10,764 nt of DNA from JAFDVL01 sp031409955 (lineage in GTDB: Bacteria > Acidobacteriota > Blastocatellia > RBC074), in contig JANNYF010000127.1 of the NCBI GenBank assembly GCA_031409955.1, positions 1 through 10,764 on the forward strand. The letters are read 5' to 3'. Below the pieces are notes generated by a model that was not told the DNA's origin, made no database searches, and was given only the letters and a program-made list of their open reading frames with translations. Position numbers and translations under genes: made by a program. The first letter of the stretch is position 1; the number at the start of each line of letters is the position of its first letter. Below, in pieces: positions 1 to 6,941 of this stretch.

Positions 1-1839
1 GTGGTCGTCAACGGCGACATGACAGTCGAGGCGAATGAAACGTTCTTCGTCAATCTGAGCAACGCATCCGGCGCGACGATTACCGATGCGCAAGGCGTCG
101 GCACCATCACCAATGATGACGTCGCCAAGACGCTGTCTATTAACGACGTGACCGTCACAGAAGGCCATAGTGGCACGGTCAATGCCACCTTCACGGTATC
201 GCTCAGTCTTCCAGCGACAGGACCTATCACGGTGCAGTATCAAACTGCGGATAATTCCGCCACTGCGCCAAGTGATTACACGGCTTTGGCGCTCTCCACC
301 CTGACCTTCGCGGTCGGCGAGCAAACCAAGCAAGTCACGGTTGTGGTCAATGGCGATGTGACGGTCGAGCCGACAGAAACCTTCCACGTCAATCTGAGCA
401 ACCCGTCCGGCGCAACGATTACCAAGGCGCAGGGCGTCGGCACTATCACCAACGATGATTCAGCCAAGACACTGGCCATTAACGACGTGACCGTCACTGA
501 AACCGACGCTGGCACGGTCAGCGCCATGTTCACTGTATCGCTCAATGATCCTGCCACAGGGATTATCACGGTGCAGTATCAAACTGCGGATAATTCCGCC
601 ACCGCGCCGAGCGATTACACGGCTGTAGCACTCACCACGCTGACCTTTAATGTAGGCGAGCAAACCAAGCAGGTCACCGTATTGGTCAACGGCGATACGC
701 TGGTTGAGCCGACAGAAACCTTCCACGTCAATCTGAGCAATGCCTCAGGCGCATCAATTACTAAGACGCAAGGCGTCGGCACCATCACCGACAATGACAC
801 TGCAACGGTAGCAATCAACGATGCCACCGTGACGGAAGGCAATAGCGGTACGGTCAACGCCACCTTCACCGTGACACTTAGCAAGGCCAGCGCGACCCCT
901 GTCACGGTGCAGTATCAAACTGCCAACGACAGCGCCACCGCGCCGAGTGATTACACGGCTGTGGCACTCACCACACTGACCTTCAATCCGAACGAGACCA
1001 CCAAACAGTTCAACGTGGTCGTCAACGGCGACATGACAGTCGAGGCGAATGAAACGTTCTTCGTCAATCTGAGTAACGCCTCAGGCGCAACAATTGCCGA
1101 TACGCAAGGCGTCGGAACCATCACCAATGATGACGCCACAACGGTGGCCATCAACGATGCCACCGTGACGGAAGGCAATAGCGGTACGGTCAGCGCCAAC
1201 TTCACGGTGACGCTTAGCAAGGCAAGCGCCGAGCAAGTGACGGTTACCTATACCGCCGCGAACGGCACAGCGACAACAGGCGATAACGATTATGCGGCAG
1301 CATCCGGGACTGTGATCTTCGCGGCAGGCGAGACATCGAAAACTGTCGCGGTCACAGTCAATGGTGACACGAAGGTGGAGGCAACCGAAACCTTCAATGT
1401 CAATCTGAGCAACATCGTTGGCAACAATGCCAACGTGCCTGATCCGACCTTTCTCGATAATGCGGGACTCGGCACCATCACCAATGATGACGCAGCTACG
1501 GTGGCCATCAATGATGTGATGGTTACTGAAGGCAATAGCGGTACGGTCAATGCTACCTTCTCGGTCAGCTTGAGCGCCCCTGCGGATCAACCTGTCGTCG
1601 TCAATTTCGCCACGGCGAACGGTACAGCAACCATCGCCAATAACGATTATGTGACGGCTGGTGGAACGGTGACCTTTGCCGCCAACTCCAATGCTGCACA
1701 GACCATCACGGTCGCTGTGAATGGTGATACCACGGCGGAGCCTGATGAAACGTTCCTGGTCAATCTCACGCCCAACTCGTTGCCGACAGGCGTGACGATA
1801 GGCGATAACCAAGGCATTGGAACTATCAAAGATGATGAT
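1..1839 (+). repeat. Tandem Calx-beta coding repeats, about 336-357 bp period
   Basis: One partial and five complete in-frame repeats start at about 133, 472, 808, 1144 and 1501. Several copies are identical at DNA level over long runs: 1-59 equals 1015-1073 (59 bases), 225-263 equals 564-602 (39 bases), and 814-856 equals 1150-1192 (43 bases). The last two repeats are more diverged and have longer loops (NDYAAASG and NDYVTAGG in place of PSDYTAVALT). The mosaic of shared blocks suggests unequal exchange or gene conversion. Confidence 0.9.
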
Positions 1840-3084
1840 TCCACCCTGGCTCCGACCTTAACGGCTTCGATGTCTGACCCGTTTGTCTGCAATAGCGTCG
1901 GGGGGCCGGTGCAAGTAACGGCAGAGCTGACGAACCCGAACCCAAATACACAAATTGCGACCTTCTCGGTCACGCTGCCTTCGATGCTGACGGCGGTGTC
2001 GAATTCCTGCACGGCGACCACAGGGAGTTGCACGATCACGCTGCCCAATCAGATCTCCTGGTCAGGCTCACTCACTGCCGGTCAGAAGGTCACCATTAAC
2101 TATCAGGCAACGGTTGCCAATGGTACGCCCAACGGCCAATTGATCGTCATCAACTCAAAGGGCACGATAGCTGGGAAAGACACGAGCGTCTCTGCTTCTG
2201 GCACCGTCTCCTGCCCTCCCAACAGTATAGCCACCCGTATTTCTGCCAGTGGGCAAAAGCCGGGTTCGGTGCTGGTCTTCCCGTACTACACGTCAAAGAC
2301 CGCGACCAAAGCCGATACGCGCCTGACCCTGAGCAATGTCGGGGCCGAGCAAACTATCGTCCATCTCTTCCTCATTGCGGGCAACAATTGCCAGCAATCG
2401 GATCTTTATGTCTGCCTGACTCCCTATGCGAGCATTTCCATCAAGGCCTCAGAATATGATCCAGAAGTGACGGGTTGGATGATGGCTGTAGCGGTGGATA
2501 AGAATGGCTACCCAGTGCAGAATAACGCGTTAGTCGGCAGTGCCTTTTTGCAGGAAGATAATTACATAGATAATTATGGTGCGGTGAGCTTCGCCGCCCG
2601 CTCCTCCGAAGTGGCGATACGCAATGCCGATACAGCAGTATTACAGTTCAATAACGCGGGCTACGATGCTGTGCCGGATCAATTCGCAGTGGAGGTACAA
2701 AGCCCGCTTGATGCGGTCGGACAGAAGATCGTGACGGTCGGTTTGTCAGGCAACTTGAACTCCAGTTCAATGACAGGAGCCTCACAACTCGGCGCGGCGC
2801 AGCTCATCAACGGCAACGAGAAGCCGTCGGGTAGTTTCGTTGGGTGGTTGAGTGGCGGCTGTCAGGCCAGTGCGCTGATCACCGCCAGCACGCCGCGCGT
2901 ACCAGGCGGAATGAATGTGCTGATTCCGAAAGGACACGTCGGCACCATGCAATTCAGAATTGGGTCGGGCGTGGGCTTGATCATGACACCGCGCGGGAAT
3001 GCGTGGAGTGGGATTCGAGGCTTACACTTCACCCACGAAACCTTCACGACCATCACCATCCCAGTCTTTTCACCCGTGTGCTAG
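1..3084 (+). CDS. Calx-beta repeat surface/secreted protein, C-terminal part (5' end outside window)
   Basis: This frame is open from the first base, so the real start and any signal peptide lie upstream. What is seen: the end of one Calx-beta repeat (residues 1-44), then five full repeats (about 45-157, 158-269, 270-381, 382-500 and 501-613). Each carries the family pattern VTEG, a DY turn, NGD, E-ETF-VNLSN, then GTITNDD. Residues 615-740 resemble a DUF11-type beta-sandwich (LTNPNPNTQ, SWSGSLTAGQKVTINY). Residues 741-1027 form a further domain I do not recognise, starting near KPGSVLVFPYYTS. All eight cysteines (630, 670, 677, 738, 797, 805, 954, 1027) lie after the repeats, which fits disulfides in an exported protein. 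No LPXTG, PEP-CTERM or other sorting tail is visible. Calx-beta domains bind calcium and often act in adhesion or matrix proteins; that role here is inference. The gene ends in TAG 20 bases before a terminator. Confidence 0.9.
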   Translation: MVVNGDMTVEANETFFVNLSNASGATITDAQGVGTITNDDVAKTLSINDVTVTEGHSGTVNATFTVSLSLPATGPITVQYQTADNSATAPSDYTALALSTLTFAVGEQTKQVTVVVNGDVTVEPTETFHVNLSNPSGATITKAQGVGTITNDDSAKTLAINDVTVTETDAGTVSAMFTVSLNDPATGIITVQYQTADNSATAPSDYTAVALTTLTFNVGEQTKQVTVLVNGDTLVEPTETFHVNLSNASGASITKTQGVGTITDNDTATVAINDATVTEGNSGTVNATFTVTLSKASATPVTVQYQTANDSATAPSDYTAVALTTLTFNPNETTKQFNVVVNGDMTVEANETFFVNLSNASGATIADTQGVGTITNDDATTVAINDATVTEGNSGTVSANFTVTLSKASAEQVTVTYTAANGTATTGDNDYAAASGTVIFAAGETSKTVAVTVNGDTKVEATETFNVNLSNIVGNNANVPDPTFLDNAGLGTITNDDAATVAINDVMVTEGNSGTVNATFSVSLSAPADQPVVVNFATANGTATIANNDYVTAGGTVTFAANSNAAQTITVAVNGDTTAEPDETFLVNLTPNSLPTGVTIGDNQGIGTIKDDDSTLAPTLTASMSDPFVCNSVGGPVQVTAELTNPNPNTQIATFSVTLPSMLTAVSNSCTATTGSCTITLPNQISWSGSLTAGQKVTINYQATVANGTPNGQLIVINSKGTIAGKDTSVSASGTVSCPPNSIATRISASGQKPGSVLVFPYYTSKTATKADTRLTLSNVGAEQTIVHLFLIAGNNCQQSDLYVCLTPYASISIKASEYDPEVTGWMMAVAVDKNGYPVQNNALVGSAFLQEDNYIDNYGAVSFAARSSEVAIRNADTAVLQFNNAGYDAVPDQFAVEVQSPLDAVGQKIVTVGLSGNLNSSSMTGASQLGAAQLINGNEKPSGSFVGWLSGGCQASALITASTPRVPGGMNVLIPKGHVGTMQFRIGSGVGLIMTPRGNAWSGIRGLHFTHETFTTITIPVFSPVC

Positions 3085-3103
3085 GCTAGGCAAGTGAAGC
3101 AAG

Positions 3104-3164
3104 AAATCCAAGAATGCTCTGAAAAGTCAGGTTACGATATTTTCAGACATTCTTGGATTTTTTT
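3104..3164 (+). terminator. Intrinsic terminator after the Calx-beta gene
   Basis: The left arm 3104-3125 pairs with the right arm 3140-3160 along 21 base pairs, interrupted only by one bulged C (3117). The loop is 14 bases, and a run of seven T (3158-3164) overlaps and follows the end of the right arm. The stem is AT-rich but almost perfect. It lies 20 bases after the TAG stop of the Calx-beta gene and before the candidate promoter of the next gene, so it separates two transcription units. Confidence 0.85.
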
Positions 3165-3189
3165 ATGCCTCTTCAGCATTCTTCCACGG

Positions 3190-3217
3190 TTGTCTTTTAC
3201 ACACACTTGCTTACAAT
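3190..3217 (+). promoter_or_regulatory. Candidate sigma-70-type promoter for the hydrolase/DUF2490 unit
   Basis: TTGTCT (3190-3195) and TACAAT (3212-3217) are separated by 16 bases. The pair lies just after the upstream terminator, in the only gap before the hydrolase gene, which would give a leader of about 60 bases. The boxes were picked by eye, and the promoter consensus of this organism is not known. Confidence 0.4.
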
Positions 3218-3286
3218 GCCTGAGACTGTTTATCGCAACCGACCTGCCAAGGGTCAGTAATCTTTCTTTTGAGGAGTCTCAGTAAA

Positions 3287-4321
3287 TTGTATCGTCAATT
3301 TATGCACGCCTGGGAGCGGCGCTGTCACAATAAAGACCTTGATAGCCGGGTGGTCCGTCCCTTTGAATGGGGCTTGGAACATTTGAATGGACAGCTTCCC
3401 CGCAATGGGGGCGCACCGCTTGCCGCTCTGAATAAATTCAACCAACAAGTGCTGGCCAACAGCCACGAATTCTTCACGCCCGCGCCCGCGCGCACCGCTG
3501 ACTTCGACTTCGACGGGTTTATGCTGCGCTTCCCCAGCAGCATCGAAACTGCGTCGCCGACCAACAACACCGTACACGCGCGCTTTTATCCGGCGCAGCG
3601 GAATGGCAAACCCAGTAACTGTGCCGTCATCGTAATGCCGCAATGGAACGGCAAAGAAGACGCACACGTAGCGATTTGCAAAGCGCTAAATCGCTTCGGC
3701 ATTTCAGCCTTGCGCCTGAGCTTGCCCTATCACGATTGGCGCATGCCGCCCGAACTTGATCGCGCAGATTATATGGTCAGCGCCAACATCGGGCGCACGA
3801 TTCAATCCGTCCAACAAGCTGTCCACGACATTCGCCGCTGCGCCGATTGGTTGCAATTTCAGGGACTTGAGCGCGTCGGGATTATGGGGACGAGTGTCGG
3901 TTCGTGCGTCGGGTTTTTGGCGTGGGGACACGATGAGCGGTTGGAAGTCGGCGTCTTCAATCACGTGTCGTGTTACTTCGGCGATGTCGTCTGGCAAGGC
4001 ATCACGACGCAGCATATTCGCAAGACGCTCGAACAACAGTTGACGCAGGACGAAGCCCGGCAGGCGTGGCTTTCGATCAGCCCCAGTGCCTTCACTCCAC
4101 AGATGAGTGGTATGAAGCGCAAAGCCAAATTGATCGTGGCAAAATATGACCTGACGTTCCCCTACGAACTGTCGCAAATCATACTGAACGACTGCGAACA
4201 ACACGGCATCCCGATTGATAAAGTAATTTTGCCGTGTGGGCATTACACGAGCGGCAAGGCTCCGTATAAATTTCTAGACGGCTATCACATAATCAGCTAT
4301 TTCGTAAAAGCATGGCGATGA
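3287..4321 (+). CDS. Alpha/beta hydrolase fold protein
   Basis: A 344-residue protein with alpha/beta hydrolase features. The nucleophile elbow GTSVG places the probable catalytic Ser at residue 203 (codon 3893-3895). Before it are a strand and turn, CAVIVMPQWNGK, of the kind that carries the oxyanion region, and RLSLPYHDWRMP. After it, Asp288 (KYDLTFPYE) and His319 (PCGHYTSGK) sit in the right order and spacing for the acid and base. The substrate is unknown; ABHD18-like or PHB-depolymerase-like esterases are possible relatives. There is no signal peptide, so it is probably cytoplasmic. Start choice: GAGGAG at 3271-3276 lies 10 bases before TTG 3287. The upstream TTG 3269 directly precedes this motif, and ATG 3302 is 25 bases from it, so TTG 3287 fits best. 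The stop overlaps the next gene, which suggests translational coupling. Confidence 0.8.
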   Translation: MYRQFMHAWERRCHNKDLDSRVVRPFEWGLEHLNGQLPRNGGAPLAALNKFNQQVLANSHEFFTPAPARTADFDFDGFMLRFPSSIETASPTNNTVHARFYPAQRNGKPSNCAVIVMPQWNGKEDAHVAICKALNRFGISALRLSLPYHDWRMPPELDRADYMVSANIGRTIQSVQQAVHDIRRCADWLQFQGLERVGIMGTSVGSCVGFLAWGHDERLEVGVFNHVSCYFGDVVWQGITTQHIRKTLEQQLTQDEARQAWLSISPSAFTPQMSGMKRKAKLIVAKYDLTFPYELSQIILNDCEQHGIPIDKVILPCGHYTSGKAPYKFLDGYHIISYFVKAWR

Positions 4322-4977
4322 AACGAGTCTTATTTTTTTTACTTATAGTGGTTGCTCGGCAGGCACACGTGCTGGCGCAGCCCCAAACCTCGAACGAAGA
4401 TGTCCAGCTCTGGCCGGATATGTCGGTCAGTCTGAGGTTGTCGCCCAGGGTCGCGTTGCAATTTTTCGGGACCATTCGTTCCGGCGACAAGCTCACGCGG
4501 CGGGTGAGCGAACAAGCAGGCGTCGCGGTCAATCTGCGCCTCAATAAATATCTGACTGTCGTCCCTAGCTATCGAGCGATCTGGTCGCAACCTGAAGAGA
4601 CCAGAAATTCTTTCGAGCATCGGTATTTCATAGATGTCATTCCGCGCGCGCCATTGGGCAAAGGCTTTACGGTCTTGGATCGGAATCGCGCCGAGCGGCG
4701 CAACATCAATGGTCAATGGGCCTGGCGCTATCGCAATCGCCCGCAACTCGAACGTGTCATCAAGTTTCATGAGCACCAACTGACACCGTACCTCGCCGGA
4801 GAAATCTTTTACGACTCGCGGTCCAAGGCGTGGAGTCGCAAACAATTCTGGGCAGGCCTGCGCGTGCCGGTCAACTCGCACCTCACATTTGATTTGCATT
4901 ATTCGCGTAATCTGGACAGGCGAGCACAACCGGGTCGTTGGCATGTGATCGGGATGATGACGCGCATGGAATTTTGA
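4312..4977 (+). CDS. DUF2490 family outer-membrane beta-barrel protein
   Basis: A 221-residue protein with an N-terminal signal peptide: Lys/Arg, then the hydrophobic LFFLLIVV, with likely cleavage after HVLA near residue 23. The mature part has alternating beta-strand patterns rich in Arg and aromatic residues. It includes VLDRNRAERRNINGQW followed by RYRNRPQLER, and PYLAGEIFYDSR, which are typical of DUF2490, and it ends in Phe as many outer-membrane barrels do. The function of the family is not established. It overlaps the hydrolase by 10 bases: ATG 4312 begins ATGGCGATGA, and a second in-frame ATG at 4318 forms a classic ATGA stop-start with the hydrolase TGA. I see no clear ribosome binding site, so coupling to the hydrolase is likely. 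The true start may be 4318, which would shorten the protein by two residues. Confidence 0.8.
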   Translation: MAMKRVLFFLLIVVARQAHVLAQPQTSNEDVQLWPDMSVSLRLSPRVALQFFGTIRSGDKLTRRVSEQAGVAVNLRLNKYLTVVPSYRAIWSQPEETRNSFEHRYFIDVIPRAPLGKGFTVLDRNRAERRNINGQWAWRYRNRPQLERVIKFHEHQLTPYLAGEIFYDSRSKAWSRKQFWAGLRVPVNSHLTFDLHYSRNLDRRAQPGRWHVIGMMTRMEF

Positions 4978-5234
4978 ACCTTCCGTTGTCTGCGGCGCGC
5001 CAAAAGCGAATCGTCGGATCCCCCTTCATCTGAGGTAAACGCCACAGACCCACTACCGATTTCTGGTGCGCTTACACCTGCTTGCGCTAGCTGATCTGTA
5101 AGAATTTGTGCGAATCTAGGGGTAATAAGACTCCGTGAAAATTCGTAGAATTCGCAGCCTCCCCAGCTTCCTTGCGCACAACGTCGGCATCCGTAATAAT
5201 CCTCATTTCCAACATTGGAGGGACTGGCTTGAGT
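4978..5234. other. Non-coding gap before the solute-binding protein gene
   Basis: 257 bases without a convincing gene. Visible elements are a TGCGAAT (5109-5115) / ATTCGCA (5150-5156) inverted pair around a 34-base spacer, a local ATTCG tandem (5141-5154), and GGAGGG at 5217-5222, the probable ribosome binding site of the next gene. I could not choose a promoter with confidence. A promoter is expected here because the neighbouring gene products appear unrelated. Confidence 0.5.
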
Positions 5235-6845
5235 ATGAAAATGAACTTACGAACGACTGTTTATCTAACCGCCATCGCATTCGCAATCTTCCTCTTCGCC
5301 TCAGCGTGCCAAAAGCAACCGAAGACCGAACAACTGGTCATGCTGCTGGAAAAAAATGTCACGACGTTTGATCCGCGCAAGAGCGCCGATTCCGCCGACG
5401 CGCGGATGCAGCAATTGATCTTCAACGGCCTGACGCGCAAGAACGAAAAGTTTGAGCCAATCGGCGATTTGGCCGAGAGCTTTGAATCCACGCCCGATTA
5501 CAAAAGGTGGACGTTCAAATTGCGCAGCGGCATCAAGTTTCATAACGGCAAAGCGCTAACGTCGAGTGATGTGAAATATACCTTCGACACGTTGATGGCT
5601 CCGGGGTTTGGTTCGCCGAAAGCGGGAGACTTCACGACGACAGCCGCCGCGCCACCCGCTGCCAGTCCCGCTCCCAGCGCAGCCGCGACAGGCACGCGCC
5701 CCGCGTTGGTTCCGCTCTTACAAATCGAAACGCCTGACCTGAACACCGTCATTTTCAAGTGCACGAATCCGATGCCGGGCTTGCCGAATCAAATCGTGCC
5801 GGTCGGCATCATTCCCGAAGGCACGGGCGAAACCCAAGCCAAAACGCCCGTCGGCACGGGGCCATTCAAACTCGTCAGCTTCACGTCAGATCAAGATGTG
5901 CAATTGACGGCGTTCGATGAATACTTCGGCGGCAAACCTTCGATCCCGGCAATTCGCATCAAGATCGTGCCGGACAACAGCACGCGCGAAGCCGAGTTTC
6001 GCAAAGGCTCTGCCGACGCGGGCATCAACCTTGACCTTGAACCCGTCACGGTCGAATCGCTGAAAAAAGCGCCCGGCGTCAAAGTTATTCAATCCGACGG
6101 CACGAACGTCGCGCATCTCGGCATTAACACGACTGACCCGATTTTGAAGGACGTGAAAGTGCGGCAGGCCATCGCCTACGGCATTGATCGGGACGCCCTC
6201 ATCCGCGATTTGTTTTTAGGCCAGGCCAAACCCGCCAGCAGCCTGTTGCCCACGAATCAATGGGCGTATGAACCGGGCGTGACGGTGTACAACTACGATA
6301 TCGAAAAGGCCAAGAAGCTGTTGGACGAGGCCGGCAAGAAACAAACGGGCGAGCAACCGCGCTTCAAATTGACTCTCAAAACGTCGCCGCTTTCGATCTC
6401 CAAAAAAGTCGGCGAAGTGTTGCAGGAACAGTTGCGGCGCATCGGCATTGACCTGGCGCTTCAATCGCTCGAAAACCAAAAGCTCACGCAAGACATCACC
6501 GAAGGCAACTTTCAGCTTTACTATCGGGTGATGGTCGGCGGCAATCAAAGCACCGATATTTTCAAGTTTGCGTATCACACGAAATCTATGCCGCCGAATG
6601 GCCAGAATCGCATGCGCTACAGCAATCCGAAGCTCGACAAAATGATTGACGAAGCAATGCTCGCACCACAAGACCAACGCAAAGCCATGTATGCCGAAAT
6701 TCAGAAAACGTTAGCGACCGAATTGCCGCAAATTTATTTGTGGTATCCGGCTGCGATCACCGTGCATCGAGACCGCTCGACCGGGTTGATCCAAGACCCG
6801 TCCGGCGATTGGAGCGTCGTACGCAATGTAAAACTTAGTCAATGA
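5235..6845 (+). CDS. ABC-type peptide/oligopeptide solute-binding lipoprotein (family 5, DppA/OppA-like)
   Basis: A 536-residue extracytoplasmic receptor of the SBP_bac_5 family, which captures peptides, nickel or other small solutes for an ABC importer. The N-terminus has a lipoprotein signal, with hydrophobic residues 9-22 and then ASAC, giving lipidated Cys25. Family hallmarks follow: GDLAESFESTPDYKRWTFKL, KFHNGKALTSSDVKYTFD, GTGPFKLVSF, DVKVRQAIAYGIDRDALI, and the C-terminal QIYLWYPAAITVHR. An Ala/Pro/Ser/Thr-rich stretch at about 133-160 interrupts the region before IETPDLNTVIF and is not usual. No permease or ATPase gene lies in the window, so the transporter is encoded elsewhere and the ligand is unknown. 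Start: GGAGGG (5217-5222) lies 12 bases before ATG 5235 and 6 bases before in-frame TTG 5229, so the TTG is a credible alternative adding two residues. Confidence 0.9.
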   Translation: MKMNLRTTVYLTAIAFAIFLFASACQKQPKTEQLVMLLEKNVTTFDPRKSADSADARMQQLIFNGLTRKNEKFEPIGDLAESFESTPDYKRWTFKLRSGIKFHNGKALTSSDVKYTFDTLMAPGFGSPKAGDFTTTAAAPPAASPAPSAAATGTRPALVPLLQIETPDLNTVIFKCTNPMPGLPNQIVPVGIIPEGTGETQAKTPVGTGPFKLVSFTSDQDVQLTAFDEYFGGKPSIPAIRIKIVPDNSTREAEFRKGSADAGINLDLEPVTVESLKKAPGVKVIQSDGTNVAHLGINTTDPILKDVKVRQAIAYGIDRDALIRDLFLGQAKPASSLLPTNQWAYEPGVTVYNYDIEKAKKLLDEAGKKQTGEQPRFKLTLKTSPLSISKKVGEVLQEQLRRIGIDLALQSLENQKLTQDITEGNFQLYYRVMVGGNQSTDIFKFAYHTKSMPPNGQNRMRYSNPKLDKMIDEAMLAPQDQRKAMYAEIQKTLATELPQIYLWYPAAITVHRDRSTGLIQDPSGDWSVVRNVKLSQ

Positions 6846-6930
6846 GTCTGGAGAGTCTATAGGGTCTGGAGAGTCCAGAGAGTCATTCGGACTCCAGACT
6901 CCCCAGACTCCCCAGACCCTATAGATTTTT
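6846..6930. repeat. Palindromic intergenic repeat built of GTCTGG(A/G)GAGTC units; possible terminator or attenuator
   Basis: The gap between the solute-binding gene and gnd is almost entirely repeat. On the left, GTCTGGAGAGTC occurs at 6846-6857 and 6864-6875. On the right, the reverse complement (GACTCCCCAGAC form) occurs twice in overlap between 6898 and 6917. The two sides make a long hairpin: 6856-6884 pairs with 6897-6925, 25 of 29 positions matched, with a perfect outer stem of 14 pairs (TCTATAGGGTCTGG with CCAGACCCTATAGA) and a loop of about 12 bases. Five T (6926-6930) follow. This resembles an intrinsic terminator for the upstream gene, but it also resembles a dispersed genomic repeat. 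It begins directly after the TGA stop. Confidence 0.8.
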
Positions 6931-6941
6931 CAGGAGCAACC

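Noticed and set aside
1081..1812. Long antisense open frame (243 codons) under the Calx-beta repeats
   Set aside because: It mirrors the repetitive coding strand, has no domain or ribosome binding site, and similar antisense frames recur under each repeat.
2844..3089. Plus-strand frame of 81 codons overlapping the end of the Calx-beta gene
   Set aside because: Arg/His-rich shadow translation of a well-supported gene, without a start signal.
3094..3285. Frame of 63 codons between the Calx-beta gene and the hydrolase
   Set aside because: It runs through the terminator hairpin and the candidate promoter, has no ribosome binding site, and its product is not recognisable.
5135..5371. Frame of 78 codons overlapping the solute-binding gene start
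   Set aside because: It lies largely within the signal-peptide coding region in another frame and has no family features.
6846..6930. CRISPR-like array or insertion sequence end before gnd
   Set aside because: The repeat units are 12 bases with no unique spacers, are in both orientations, and there is no transposase or target duplication.
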